Shown in pieces: positions 33,707 to 42,869 of a stretch of 64,000 nucleotides of DNA. The position numbers and the translations under genes were made by a program. The DNA lies in assembly GCA_947493195.1 (NCBI GenBank), contig CANLQG010000005.1, positions 62,001 through 126,000 of the forward strand, read 5' to 3'. The stretch comes from an uncultured Sphingomonadaceae bacterium. GTDB taxonomy: Bacteria > Pseudomonadota > Alphaproteobacteria > Sphingomonadales > Sphingomonadaceae. Under the pieces are notes generated by a model that searched no databases, was not told the origin of the DNA, and saw only the letters and a program-made list of their open reading frames with translations. The first letter of the stretch is position 1, and every line of letters begins with the position of its first letter.

Positions 33707-36514
33707 TCAGTTACCGAAAGTGCGTTGCCACCACCCACGACGAGGGGAACCGTCTTCGTTGGTTCCGTTGTCGTCATTGTCAGACTGGTCCGACGTCTCG
33801 GCCGGTTTTGCGCTGCTCTGCTGCGCCTCAGCCTGCGGTTCGGCAGTTTCGGTTGCCGTGGCAGGTTCGCCTTCGGACGCAGCCGGTTCGGCCTTCTTGC
33901 GCCGGGTGCGCTTGGGCTTGGGCTTTTCCTCTGCCTCGGGGTCGGCAGGATCAGCCTTGGCCTCTGCGGGAGCAGCCTTTGCCTCGGCGGCCTCAGCCTT
34001 GGCGACTTCGGTCGGAGCATCGGCCTTTTTGCGACGGACGCGCTTGGGCTTGGGTTTTTCCTCGGCCGTGGTCTCGGTCCCGGCTTCTGCTTCAGCCTTT
34101 GCAGCGGGAGCTTCCGCAGCGGCCTCGGCTTCGGCAGAGGCTTCCTCGTCGGCCTTCTTCCGGCGCGTGCGGCGCTTGGGCTTGGGCTTTTCCTCGGCAG
34201 CGGGTTCTTCGGTTACTTCTGCCTTGGCGGTTTCGCCGGTATCGCTCTCCGCCGCCTGGGCAGGAGCTTCATCGGACGACGTATCATTGTCGTTCGAGCT
34301 GCCATCCTCGTCACGACGCTTGCGGTTGCGACCCCGGCCACCACGCCGACCGCGGCGACGGCGTTGCTTGTTGTCACCATCGTCGTCGGAACCTTCGCCG
34401 GATGGGGAATCGTTGCCATCGCTGTCGTCGGAATCGTCGTCGTCATCACTGGACGAATCGCCGGAGTCGCGGTCCTGCTGGCGATCCTGGTTGTTGCGAC
34501 CGCGACCGCCACGGCGGCGGCGGCGACGCTTTTTCTGCTGGCCGCCATCGTCGTCACTGTCGTTCTCGCGGTCGTCGTCTGCCTCGTCTTCCTCGGCTAC
34601 GTCGTCGTCGTCCTCGTCGTCAATGATGGCCTCGAACTTGGGGGCCTCCGACGGGCGCGGACCGGAGGAGGATACGCGCATTTTCGCGCCTTCATCTTCG
34701 CCTTCCGGCTTCACCTCGACGGTGACGCCGTACCGCTGTTCGATCTCTGCAAGATCGGCGCGCTTGGCGTTGAGCAGGTAGACGGCGGCTTCGGTAGAAG
34801 CGAACAGCGTTATGACCGTTCCCTTGCCCTTGGCGGCCTCATCCTCGATCAGGCGCAGCGCAGAAAGCCCGGCGGAGCTGGCCGTACGGACCAGGCCCGT
34901 GCCATCACAATGCGGACATTCGCGGGTGGTCGCCTCCAGCACGCCGGTACGCAGGCGCTGCCGGCTCATTTCCATCAGGCCGAAGCCCGAAATGCGTCCC
35001 ACCTGGATACGCGCGCGGTCGTTCTTCAGCGCATCCTTCATGCACCGCTCGACCTTCCGCACGTTACCGGTGCGCTCCATGTCGATGAAGTCGATCACCA
35101 CCAGGCCGGCCATGTCGCGCAGGCGCAGCTGGCGGGCGATTTCCTTCGCCGCCTCGAGGTTGGTGTGGAGCGCGGTCTGTTCGATTCCGTGCTCCTTGGT
35201 GGACCTGCCAGAGTTGATGTCGATCGACACCAGTGCCTCGGTGGGGTTGATAATCAGGTAGCCGCCAGATTTCAGCTGCACCATCGGGTCGTACATGGCC
35301 GAAAGCTGGTCTTCCGCGCCGTAGCGCTGGAACAGCGGAACCGGATCGTTGTAGGCCTTCACCCGCCGCGCGTGGCTGGGCATCAGCAGTTTCATGAACG
35401 ACTTGGCGGCCTTGTAGCCCGCCTCGCCTTCCACGACGACTTCCTCGATCTCGCGGTTGTAGATGTCGCGGATGGCGCGCTTGATAAGATCCGAATCCGA
35501 GTGGATCTGGGCCGGAGCGCTGCTCGACATCGTGCGTTCGCGGATTTCGTCCCACAGCCGCGCGAGGTAATCGAAGTCGCGCTTGATCTCGGTCTTGGTG
35601 CGCGAAAGCCCGGCGGTGCGCACGATCAGGCCCATCGACCTGGGCAGTTTGAGGTCGCTGACAATGCTCTTGAGGCGCTTGCGATCTGAACCGCTGGAAA
35701 TCTTGCGCGAAATGCCGCCACCGTGGCTGCTGTTCGGCATCAGCACGCAATAGCGGCCTGCAAGGCTGAGGTAGGTGGTGAGGGCAGCGCCCTTGTTGCC
35801 GCGTTCTTCCTTGGCGACCTGCACCAGCAGCACCTGGCGCCGCTGGATTACGTCCTGGATCTTGTAACGGCGACGCAGCGCCTGGCGCTTGGCACGCGCC
35901 TCGTCGATTTCCTTGGCGCGGCTGCCACCCTGGCGGCGACCCTGCGGGCGACGGCCCTTGCCACGACCGCGACCGCGACCGCGGGGCTTGCCGCCATTCT
36001 CATCTTCGTCGTCGGAATCGTCATCATCGTCCGACGCTTCATCGTCGCCGTTCTCGACGTGACCGTCCTCGATCGTAGAGACGTCGTCCTTCTCGCTGGT
36101 GTCGATTTCCTCGACGCCCGGTTCATCCTCGTCGTCGTCCTCGCCATCGACGTCCTCGTCGAGCGGGGCTCCGTCCTCGTCCTCGTCCTCGTCCTCTTCG
36201 GCGCGGAGCTTGGCTTCTTCCTCTGCCGCAGCCTGCTCCTCGCGCAGCAGCGCTTCGCGGTCGGCGGCGGGGATCTGGTAATAGTCGGGGTGAATTTCGC
36301 TGAAGGCGAGGAAGCCGTGACGATTGCCGCCAAAGTCGACGAACGCCGCCTGCAGCGACGGTTCGACACGCGTTACTTTTGCCAGGTAGATATTGCCCTT
36401 GATCTGCTTGTGTTCAGCAGATTCAAAGTCGAATTCCTCAATCCGGTTTCCCTTGAGCACTGCCACCCGTGTTTCTTCCGGGTGGCGCGCATCGATTAGC
36501 ATGCGGGTTGCCAT
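33707..36514 (-). CDS. rne: Ribonuclease E
   Basis: RNase E is the essential endonuclease that initiates mRNA decay and processes rRNA and tRNA, and it scaffolds the degradosome. The 935-residue protein has an N-terminal S1 domain interrupted by a highly acidic, Asp/Glu-rich insert and a Gly/Arg-rich stretch (about residues 95-200), then the catalytic RNase H/DNase I-like core, SIDINSGRS in the active site, and the zinc-link CPHCDGTG. The C-terminal half is acidic with basic islands, ending in RRGWWQRTFGN. A GGAGA ribosome site precedes the ATG by eight bases. The nucleotidyltransferase gene follows. Confidence 0.95.
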   Translation of the reverse strand: MATRMLIDARHPEETRVAVLKGNRIEEFDFESAEHKQIKGNIYLAKVTRVEPSLQAAFVDFGGNRHGFLAFSEIHPDYYQIPAADREALLREEQAAAEEEAKLRAEEDEDEDEDGAPLDEDVDGEDDDEDEPGVEEIDTSEKDDVSTIEDGHVENGDDEASDDDDDSDDEDENGGKPRGRGRGRGKGRRPQGRRQGGSRAKEIDEARAKRQALRRRYKIQDVIQRRQVLLVQVAKEERGNKGAALTTYLSLAGRYCVLMPNSSHGGGISRKISSGSDRKRLKSIVSDLKLPRSMGLIVRTAGLSRTKTEIKRDFDYLARLWDEIRERTMSSSAPAQIHSDSDLIKRAIRDIYNREIEEVVVEGEAGYKAAKSFMKLLMPSHARRVKAYNDPVPLFQRYGAEDQLSAMYDPMVQLKSGGYLIINPTEALVSIDINSGRSTKEHGIEQTALHTNLEAAKEIARQLRLRDMAGLVVIDFIDMERTGNVRKVERCMKDALKNDRARIQVGRISGFGLMEMSRQRLRTGVLEATTRECPHCDGTGLVRTASSAGLSALRLIEDEAAKGKGTVITLFASTEAAVYLLNAKRADLAEIEQRYGVTVEVKPEGEDEGAKMRVSSSGPRPSEAPKFEAIIDDEDDDDVAEEDEADDDRENDSDDDGGQQKKRRRRRRGGRGRNNQDRQQDRDSGDSSSDDDDDSDDSDGNDSPSGEGSDDDGDNKQRRRRGRRGGRGRNRKRRDEDGSSNDNDTSSDEAPAQAAESDTGETAKAEVTEEPAAEEKPKPKRRTRRKKADEEASAEAEAAAEAPAAKAEAEAGTETTAEEKPKPKRVRRKKADAPTEVAKAEAAEAKAAPAEAKADPADPEAEEKPKPKRTRRKKAEPAASEGEPATATETAEPQAEAQQSSAKPAETSDQSDNDDNGTNEDGSPRRGWWQRTFGN
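33888..34194 (-). repeat. Three-copy basic motif in the RNase E C-terminal half
   Basis: Three short basic blocks recur in the RNase E tail: EEKPKPKRRTRRKKADE, EEKPKPKRVRRKKADAP and EEKPKPKRTRRKKAEPA, separated by about 30-45 alanine- and glutamate-rich residues. They lie at about 34150-34194, 34021-34062 and 33888-33931. Such arginine/lysine islands in an acidic tail are expected RNA-binding or membrane-anchoring sites; the function here is inferred. Confidence 0.85.
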
Positions 36515-36599
36515 TTAGTATTCTCCGGGCGATCGCTGCCGCCCCGGTCACACGGCATGGTGCCGGGCCGGGGGGAGGGGATTGCCGATATGTGTGGGG

Positions 36600-36616
36600 C
36601 CCGCGATAGTCGCGGG
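36600..36616 (-). promoter_or_regulatory. Hairpin in the putative rne leader
   Basis: On the minus strand CCCGCGA and TCGCGGG form a perfect 7-base stem with a CTA loop, about 85 bases before the rne ATG, if the leader reaches that far. It has no T-run, so it is not a terminator. A structural role in RNase E autoregulation is inference from E. coli, not from this sequence. Confidence 0.45.
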
Positions 36617-36740
36617 TGTTGGAAATCGGCACGCTTCCCATCTGGCAACATGCCGGTTCCAGGGTTGGCGTGCGAAACGTGTCTGTCACGGTGTAAAGGC
36701 GCAGGGTTTGCGTCTGCGCTTGAAGCCTTGCAGCCATCAC

Positions 36741-36756
36741 GCGTTCGTAAGAACGC
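36741..36756. repeat. Perfect dyad GCGTTC-GTAA-GAACGC
   Basis: Two 6-base arms enclose a four-base centre, in the rne-amidase gap. It resembles neither the alphaproteobacterial LexA box (a direct GTTC repeat) nor a terminator. It could be an operator or a hairpin in the rne leader. Confidence 0.4.
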
Positions 36757-36901
36757 AATGTGGCTTGCTGGCTTTTACTTTGCATCGCGGCATCAACCTG
36801 TAAGTATTCCCGGTGGCCTAGGGCCTGTCCGGAGGCGCCGGTTTGCAATATTGCTCCGGCAACGCGTTAGCTAGCATCGGGGAAAAGATACGGCAACCTT
36901 G

Positions 36902-36917
36902 TTGCGCATTTGCGCAA
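36902..36917. repeat. Perfect dyad TTGCGCA-TT-TGCGCAA before the amidase gene
   Basis: Seven-base arms separated by TT, about 75 bases before the amidase ATG. The tight spacing favours binding by a dimeric regulator. No experimental hint is available from the sequence. Confidence 0.45.
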
Positions 36918-36990
36918 ATTTCCCTTGGTATCGGCTTGACCATTCCAGCGCCCCGCCACGGCGCGTTTCATAGGACGTTTTGCCGCCCGC

Positions 36991-37863
36991 ATGGCGTATC
37001 GTTTGCAGATCGGCCTGCTGTTCGCCTTCCCGGTGCTGTTGCTGGGCATGCTTTATGCACTGGGCGCGGCAATACCGGTGCCGGTGCTGGGGCGCGACTA
37101 CGTGGTGCGCGTGCCTTTGCCCGACGGTAGCACGCCCATCGACCTTCCCGAGATACTGGGCCCGTCCGATCCTGCCCGCCCGCTGGTGGTGATCGATGCC
37201 GGACACGGCGGACCGGACCCCGGCACGGTCAACGAGGCATACCGCGAGAAAACCATCGTGCTGGGGCTGGCAAGGGCGCTGCGCGACAGGCTGTTGGCAG
37301 AAGGCGGCATACGCGTTGCGATGACGCGGGATGACGACAGTTTCATCGTGCTGCAGGAACGCGCGGAAATTGCCCGCGCGCTGGGGGCGGACCTGTTCCT
37401 GTCGATCCATGCCGATTCCGCAGGCGAGCGGGAAGGGGTGTCGGGCGCCAGCATCTACACCCTGTCCGATACGGCATCATCGGAAGCGGCCGCCCGCTTT
37501 GCCGAGCGGGAGAACGATGCCGACATCATCAACGGTGTCGATCTTTCCGGGCAGGCGGAGGAGGTGAACGCCATCCTTGTGGAACTCTCGCAGCGGCGCA
37601 CATCCGAACAGTCGGCTCTGTTCGCGGAACTGATCGAGCGCGAGGGGGCAGACAGGCTGGTCTTCCATCCGCAGCCGCGCCGCGCTGCGGCCCTGGCCGT
37701 GCTGCGTGCGCCGGATGTTCCTGCAGTGCTGTTCGAATCGGGCTTTGTCACCAACCCGGAAGATGCCGAGAGACTGGCCTCGGTAGAGGGGCGGGAACGC
37801 TTTGCAGAGGTAATGGCGCGGGCGATCCGCATATATTTCGCACGGCAATCCACGATAAACTGA
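36991..37863 (+). CDS. N-acetylmuramoyl-L-alanine amidase
   Basis: A 290-residue zinc amidase (Amidase_3 type) that removes stem peptides from peptidoglycan. The metal ligands are in VVIDAGHGGPDPGTVNE (His and Glu), and in LFLSIHADSAG; the catalytic glutamate is near the end in VLFESGFVTNPEDAE. The N-terminus is a membrane segment or uncleaved signal (IGLLFAFPVLLLGMLYAL), so it acts in the periplasm. It is followed after 55 bases by PBP1A, a natural partner in cell-wall remodelling and division. Confidence 0.92.
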   Translation: MAYRLQIGLLFAFPVLLLGMLYALGAAIPVPVLGRDYVVRVPLPDGSTPIDLPEILGPSDPARPLVVIDAGHGGPDPGTVNEAYREKTIVLGLARALRDRLLAEGGIRVAMTRDDDSFIVLQERAEIARALGADLFLSIHADSAGEREGVSGASIYTLSDTASSEAAARFAERENDADIINGVDLSGQAEEVNAILVELSQRRTSEQSALFAELIEREGADRLVFHPQPRRAAALAVLRAPDVPAVLFESGFVTNPEDAERLASVEGRERFAEVMARAIRIYFARQSTIN

Positions 37864-37918
37864 TGCGCATTCATTGTGGCGCCATCAGGCAATGGCATGT
37901 AAGGCGCTGGCCTGCCTT

Positions 37919-40441
37919 ATGACCAATTCTGCCTCTTCTGCCATCGGCGACACGCTGCAGCGTTTTCGCGAATTTACCCGGCGCATCGGCGCCCCCCTGC
38001 GCTCCGCCTGGTGCGAACGGCGCCTGGTGCGCGTGGCTGGCTACCTGCTGCTGGCTGGCATGCTGGCCTGGCTGGTGGGGTGGGCCTGGCTCGCCCGTGA
38101 TTTGCCCGATGCAGAGACGCTGCTGGATTACGAGCCGAACCTGCCCAGCGTCGTACGTGGCATCGATGGCGAGATCGTGCACCGTTACGAGCGCGAACGG
38201 CGCGTGGAACTGCAGTTCCGCGATCTGCCCGAGCAGCTGATGAACGCCTACATCTCTGCCGAGGATGAGACCTTCTGGACCCACGGCGGCATCGACGCGG
38301 GCGGTTTCGCCGGGGCGGTGATCGATTACGTTTCGAAGATCGGTTCAGGCGAACGTGCCGTGGGCGGCTCCACCATTACGCAGCAGGTGGCCAAGAACAT
38401 CCTCGTCGGCAACGAATACTCGGTCACGCGCAAGCTGAAGGAGATGATCCTGTCGACGCGAATCGAAGGCGTGCTTTCCAAGCAGCAGATCATCACGCTG
38501 TACCTGAACGAAATTCCGCTGGGTCGCCGCAGTTTTGGCGTGCAGGCAGCCGCGCGTGCCTATTTCGACAAGGATGTGGAAGACCTGGAACTCCACGAGA
38601 TGGCCTATCTCGCCATCCTGCCGCGCGCTCCTGAAGTCTATAGCCGCGAGGCGAACTACGACACCGCGGTCGAACGGCGCAACTGGGTCCTCACCCAGAT
38701 GGAGGACAACGGTTATATCACCCCGCGGGAAATGCAGGCAGCGCAGGCGCAGCCGCTTGGCATCATCCAGGGGCAGCGGACAGAGCGTTCCGCCGACGCT
38801 GGCTACTTCCTGGAAGAAGTGCGCCGCGAGCTGATCGAACGCTTTGGCGAGGAAGCGGAGGATGGCCGGAATAGCGTCTATGCAGGCGGCCTCTGGGTGC
38901 GTACTTCGCTGGATACCGAGCTGCAGGATGGCGCGCGCAATTCCCTGCGCGACGCGATGCTGCGTTACCACGGCAATCGCGGCTGGGCGGGTCCGGTCGC
39001 CACGCTCAACCCCGATAACGGCGATCTGACCGCGCAATTGCGCAGCTCCTACCTCTCCATCAATTACGAGGACTGGCGGGTTGGCGTGATCACGGCGCTC
39101 GGCAACGGATCGGCCACGATCGGTTTCTCCGACGGCCAGGAATTCCCGCTGTCCAATCCGGCAAGCGAGATGAGCGTGGGCGACGTCGTGGTCGCCTCGC
39201 CGCGCGGCAATGGCTGGCGGCTTGAAACGGTGCCCGAGGTATCTGGCGGGTTCGTGGCCATGTCTCCCGATAGCGGCCGCGTGCTTGCGATGCAGGGCGG
39301 TTTCGACTCGCGGCTCGGCAGCTTTAACCGCGCCACGCAGGCCAATCGCCAGCCCGGCTCCACGATCAAGCCGTTTGTCTATGCCACCGGGCTCGACAAC
39401 GGCATGACGCCGGCCTCCATGATCCCGGACAGCCAGTATTGCTATTATCAGGGTGCCAACCTGGGCGAGAAATGCTTCACCAACTTCGGCGGTGGCCGCG
39501 GTGGGGGCGAGTATCCGATGCGCTACGGGCTGGAGCAGTCCAAGAACCTCATGACCGTCCACATCGCGATGGATTCGGGCATGGAGAACGTGATCGACAC
39601 GTTCGAGGACCTGGGTATCGCCGACGAAGGGGCTTACGAGCCCTATCCCGCATTTGCTCTAGGGGCTGGGGACACAACGGTAGAACGCATGGCCGCCGCT
39701 TACGCCGCGCTGGTGAACCATGGCCGCCTGAACGACCCCACGGTGATCGACTACGTGCAGGACCGTGACGGGAAAGTGATCTACCGCGCCGACAACCGCG
39801 AATGCACCGGTTGCAACATGGCCGAGTGGGATGGCGGATCGATGCCGCGTTTCGGCCGTACCGGCAGGCAGGTCATGGACGCGCGCACTGCGTTCCAGAC
39901 CGTCAACATGCTGACCGGCGTCGTCCAGCGCGGCACGGCCACGCGCCTGCGCGATCTCGACTTTCCGCTGTTCGGCAAGACGGGCACGAGTTCGGGCCCG
40001 ACCAATGCCTGGTTCGTCGGCGGTTCGCCCGACATTATCGGCGCGACCTATCTGGGCTTCGACCAGCCGCGCAACATGGGCGGGTGGATCCAGGGCGGGA
40101 ACACCGCCGCGCCGATCTTCAAGCAGTTTGTGCAGGAAACGCGCGACCACTGGAGCGGCAGGCCGTTCGTTGCGCCAGGCGGTGTACGGATGGTGCGCGT
40201 CGACCGTCGTACGGGCCGCCGGGTGTTCGATGCCTGGCCCAGCGACGAGCCGACTTCTGCGGTGATCTGGGAGGCGTTCAAGCCCGATACCGAGCCGCGC
40301 CGCAACCAGCGCCAGAACGAGATCGATGTCATGCGCGAGACGATCCTGGCGCAGTTGCGCCGTGCCCAGCAGGGGCCGCGCGCCAGTCGCCGTACCAGCG
40401 AGCCGGAAGACTTCGCCGAGGAGCAGGGCGGCATCTACTGA
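37919..40441 (+). CDS. Penicillin-binding protein 1A (transglycosylase-transpeptidase)
   Basis: A class A PBP of 840 residues that polymerises glycan strands and cross-links peptides. After one N-terminal membrane helix (VAGYLLLAGMLAWLVGWAW) comes the GT51 domain with YISAEDETFWTHGGID and GGSTITQQVAKNI. The transpeptidase domain shows the SxxK serine in QPGSTIKPFVYATG, SxN in EQSKNLMTVH and KTG in FGKTGTSSGPT. The C-terminus is basic (RNQRQNEIDVMRET). I chose ATG at 37919; an earlier in-frame ATG at the start of a longer frame gives an implausible N-terminus. Confidence 0.94.
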   Translation: MTNSASSAIGDTLQRFREFTRRIGAPLRSAWCERRLVRVAGYLLLAGMLAWLVGWAWLARDLPDAETLLDYEPNLPSVVRGIDGEIVHRYERERRVELQFRDLPEQLMNAYISAEDETFWTHGGIDAGGFAGAVIDYVSKIGSGERAVGGSTITQQVAKNILVGNEYSVTRKLKEMILSTRIEGVLSKQQIITLYLNEIPLGRRSFGVQAAARAYFDKDVEDLELHEMAYLAILPRAPEVYSREANYDTAVERRNWVLTQMEDNGYITPREMQAAQAQPLGIIQGQRTERSADAGYFLEEVRRELIERFGEEAEDGRNSVYAGGLWVRTSLDTELQDGARNSLRDAMLRYHGNRGWAGPVATLNPDNGDLTAQLRSSYLSINYEDWRVGVITALGNGSATIGFSDGQEFPLSNPASEMSVGDVVVASPRGNGWRLETVPEVSGGFVAMSPDSGRVLAMQGGFDSRLGSFNRATQANRQPGSTIKPFVYATGLDNGMTPASMIPDSQYCYYQGANLGEKCFTNFGGGRGGGEYPMRYGLEQSKNLMTVHIAMDSGMENVIDTFEDLGIADEGAYEPYPAFALGAGDTTVERMAAAYAALVNHGRLNDPTVIDYVQDRDGKVIYRADNRECTGCNMAEWDGGSMPRFGRTGRQVMDARTAFQTVNMLTGVVQRGTATRLRDLDFPLFGKTGTSSGPTNAWFVGGSPDIIGATYLGFDQPRNMGGWIQGGNTAAPIFKQFVQETRDHWSGRPFVAPGGVRMVRVDRRTGRRVFDAWPSDEPTSAVIWEAFKPDTEPRRNQRQNEIDVMRETILAQLRRAQQGPRASRRTSEPEDFAEEQGGIY

Positions 40442-40516
40442 TCCGCAGGCTCGAAGGCTTTCCCCGCGTCTCACCTTGCGCTAGTCGCGCGTCTCACATT
40501 TGCAAAGGACATTGCC

Positions 40517-41644
40517 ATGCGTGCCGAAGGGCAGGCCCATATCGACCGGATCGAAGCCGCACTGGCGCTGGTGCGCAAGTCGCTGGACTGGGAGCACGCG
40601 CTGCGCCGGCTGGATGAGCTGGAGGCGCGTGTGCAGGACCCGGACCTGTGGAACGTTCCCAAGCAGGCCCAGGCCATCAGTCGCGAACACAAGCAGCTGA
40701 AGGATGCCGTGGGCACGGTGAACGAGATCAGCCAGGAAATGGCCGATGCCTCGGAATTCGTCGAGATGGGCGAGGCCGAGGGCGATGACGATGTCGTGGC
40801 CGAAGGCCTGGCCAGTCTCGCTGCCCTCGCCAAGCGGGCGGACCGCGACAAGGTGAACGCGCTGCTTTCGGGAGAGGCCGACAACTACGACACCTACCTG
40901 CAGGTAAACGCAGGCGCGGGCGGCACCGAGAGCCAGGACTGGGCCGAAATGCTGATGCGCATGTATGCGCGCTGGGCCGAACGTCGCGGCTTCAAGGTGG
41001 AGACGGTGGAATATGCCGCCGGCGAACAGGCCGGCATCAAGAGCGCCACACTGCTGATCAAGGGCGAGAACGCCTACGGTTATGCCAAGACCGAGAGTGG
41101 TGTTCACCGCCTTGTCCGCATCAGCCCCTATGACAGTTCCGCACGTCGCCACACCAGCTTTTCCAGCGTGTGGGTCTACCCGGTGATCGACGACGATATC
41201 GATATCGAGATCAACGAAGGCGATCTGAAGATCGACACCTATCGCGCATCGGGTGCGGGCGGGCAGCACGTCAACACGACCGACTCCGCCGTGCGTATCA
41301 CCCACAAGCCCACAGGTGTCGTGGTCGCCAGCCAGAACGACCGCAGCCAGCACAAGAACCGCGCGACCGCCATGAACATGCTGAAAGCGCGCCTTTACGA
41401 GCGTGAGCTGGCCGCGCGCGAAGCGGTGGCGGCAGGCGAATATGCCGAGAAGACCGAGATTGGCTGGGGACACCAGATCCGCAGCTATGTTCTCCAGCCA
41501 TACCAGATGGTGAAGGACCTGCGCACCGGCACGACATCGACCGCTCCCGGTGACGTGCTTGATGGCGAGATCGATGATTTCATCGCTGCCGCCCTGGCGC
41601 AGCGCGTGACCGGCGAAACCGTGGATGTGGAGGACGTGGAGTAA
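40517..41644 (+). CDS. prfB: Peptide chain release factor 2, without frameshift site
   Basis: RF2 terminates translation at UGA and UAA. The 375-residue protein has the peptidyl-tRNA hydrolysis motif GAGGQHVN (Gly-Gly-Gln at residues 248-250) and the stop-recognition region [15 protein letters not shown], where the tripeptide is SPY (203-205) rather than E. coli SPF. In many bacteria prfB needs a +1 frameshift at an in-frame UGA near codon 26; here codons 23-24 read CTG GAC in one open frame, so that control is absent. It lies between PBP1A and the DUF3419 gene. Confidence 0.95.
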   Translation: MRAEGQAHIDRIEAALALVRKSLDWEHALRRLDELEARVQDPDLWNVPKQAQAISREHKQLKDAVGTVNEISQEMADASEFVEMGEAEGDDDVVAEGLASLAALAKRADRDKVNALLSGEADNYDTYLQVNAGAGGTESQDWAEMLMRMYARWAERRGFKVETVEYAAGEQAGIKSATLLIKGENAYGYAKTESGVHRLVRISPYDSSARRHTSFSSVWVYPVIDDDIDIEINEGDLKIDTYRASGAGGQHVNTTDSAVRITHKPTGVVVASQNDRSQHKNRATAMNMLKARLYERELAAREAVAAGEYAEKTEIGWGHQIRSYVLQPYQMVKDLRTGTTSTAPGDVLDGEIDDFIAAALAQRVTGETVDVEDVE

Positions 41645-41661
41645 CTCCGCGTCCCCCGCAG

Positions 41662-42810
41662 GTGGAGAACGAGAGCACCGGCGCCGCCGTCCTCGACCAG
41701 TCGGCCATCTGGTATTCCGCCTGTAACGAGGACACCGCAAGCGAGATCGCGGCGTTGCAACCGGAGGGCAAACGCCTGCTGTGCATCACCGCCAGCGGGT
41801 CGCGGGCTTTCGACCTGCTGCTGGCAGATCCTGCGCACATCGTCTCGATAGACCAGAACCCGGCGCAGACCGCGCTCGCCGAACTGTTTGCCGCCGCCTA
41901 TCGCACGTTCGACTATTCCACTTTCAGCGGTTTCGTGGGGTTGCGGGACGATTCCGCGCGGCTTGACCTGATCGACAAACTCTTCCCGCAGCTTTCGCCG
42001 CCATCGCAGGAATTCTGGCGACGAAACCGCGATATCGCTGCCGAGGGACTTCTCTACTGCGGACGCTGGGAGGGGTTCCTGCGCCAGATTCGCCGTTGGG
42101 CTGGCAAACGGCGGCGCGCGCTTGCCGATCGCCTGCTCGCCGCGCCGGACCGCGAAACACAGTGGGTTCTGTGGCGGCAGGAGTGGGACGACTTGCGCTG
42201 GCGGCTGTTTGTGCGCGCCATGACCGCACGCCCGCTGTGGCGGTGGGTGATGCGCGAGCCGGGCATCGCCTTCATCGATCGTGACTTTGACATGACCGCC
42301 TATACGCATGACTGCTTCGACCATGCCGCGCGCGACCTGCACCTTCGCGATCTTCCCTTCGCCTGGCTTATGCTAAGCGGAGGTTACGATACCGAAGTGC
42401 TGCCGCCCTATCTCACCGAAGCCGGGCACGCGGCGATAGCGCAGCGGGTCGACCGCCTCGAATTGCGTACCGCCAGCCTGCAGCAGGCGATTGCCGAGGC
42501 CGAGCCCGCCAGCTTCGACGGCGCATCGCTGTCGGACTATTCGTCCTATTGTGATGACACCGTGCAACGCCGCGTCTGGGCCGATCTGGCCCACGGAATT
42601 CGTCCGGGCGGCCTGGTGTGCGAGCGCAAGTTCTACAACAAGTCCGGCACGGACATTCCGCTGGAATCGGGCTTCACCCGCAACCGCGAACTGGAAGATG
42701 CCCTGCGGCTATCGGACGGCGCGCTTTTCTACAGCTTCGTGGTCGCCCGCCGGGATGACCGCGTCGACGTTCCGAGGACGCAGGACCCTATCACATGGGC
42801 GGCTCCCTGA
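41662..42810 (+). CDS. DUF3419/BtaA-like protein
   Basis: A 382-residue protein with a class I SAM-binding fold resembling BtaA, which transfers the 3-amino-3-carboxypropyl group of SAM to diacylglycerol in betaine lipid synthesis. Conserved parts are SAIWYSACNEDTASEI, RLLCITASGSRAFDLLL and IVSIDQNPAQTALAEL in the cofactor half, and YCDDTVQRRVWADLAHGI and LVCERKFYNKSG near the end. The sequence is divergent from true BtaA, so betaine lipid formation is only a hypothesis. A GTG start follows prfB by 17 bases. The next gene is a methyltransferase, but with a lipoprotein signal. Confidence 0.72.
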   Translation: MENESTGAAVLDQSAIWYSACNEDTASEIAALQPEGKRLLCITASGSRAFDLLLADPAHIVSIDQNPAQTALAELFAAAYRTFDYSTFSGFVGLRDDSARLDLIDKLFPQLSPPSQEFWRRNRDIAAEGLLYCGRWEGFLRQIRRWAGKRRRALADRLLAAPDRETQWVLWRQEWDDLRWRLFVRAMTARPLWRWVMREPGIAFIDRDFDMTAYTHDCFDHAARDLHLRDLPFAWLMLSGGYDTEVLPPYLTEAGHAAIAQRVDRLELRTASLQQAIAEAEPASFDGASLSDYSSYCDDTVQRRVWADLAHGIRPGGLVCERKFYNKSGTDIPLESGFTRNRELEDALRLSDGALFYSFVVARRDDRVDVPRTQDPITWAAP

Positions 42811-42834
42811 GCGTAACCCCCGCGACATGGTGCT

Positions 42835-42863
42835 TTGCCAACTTTGCTCTGTGCGGCTAGAGC
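42835..42863 (+). promoter_or_regulatory. Candidate promoter giving a leaderless transcript
   Basis: TTGCCA and TAGAGC are 17 bases apart, and the expected start point falls at or next to the ATG of the next gene at 42870. If real, the mRNA would have no or almost no 5' leader; no Shine-Dalgarno precedes that ATG. Found by eye. Confidence 0.35.
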
Positions 42864-42869
42864 GCCTGT

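Larger units (their letters stand above)
36515..36990. other. Long intergenic region between rne and the amidase gene
   Basis: This is the only stretch above 300 bases without a gene. It must hold the rne 5' leader and promoter on the minus strand and the amidase promoter on the plus strand. I see three perfect short dyads in it (listed separately), a purine-rich GGCCGGGGGGAGGGG block near 36565-36580, and no convincing ORF, tRNA or repeat element. The rne leader is expected to be long because RNase E autoregulates through it in other proteobacteria. Confidence 0.6.

Noticed and set aside
36741-36756. GTTC-GAAC dyad as a LexA box
   Set aside because: Alphaproteobacterial LexA sites are direct GTTC repeats, not this inverted form, and neither neighbour is an SOS gene.
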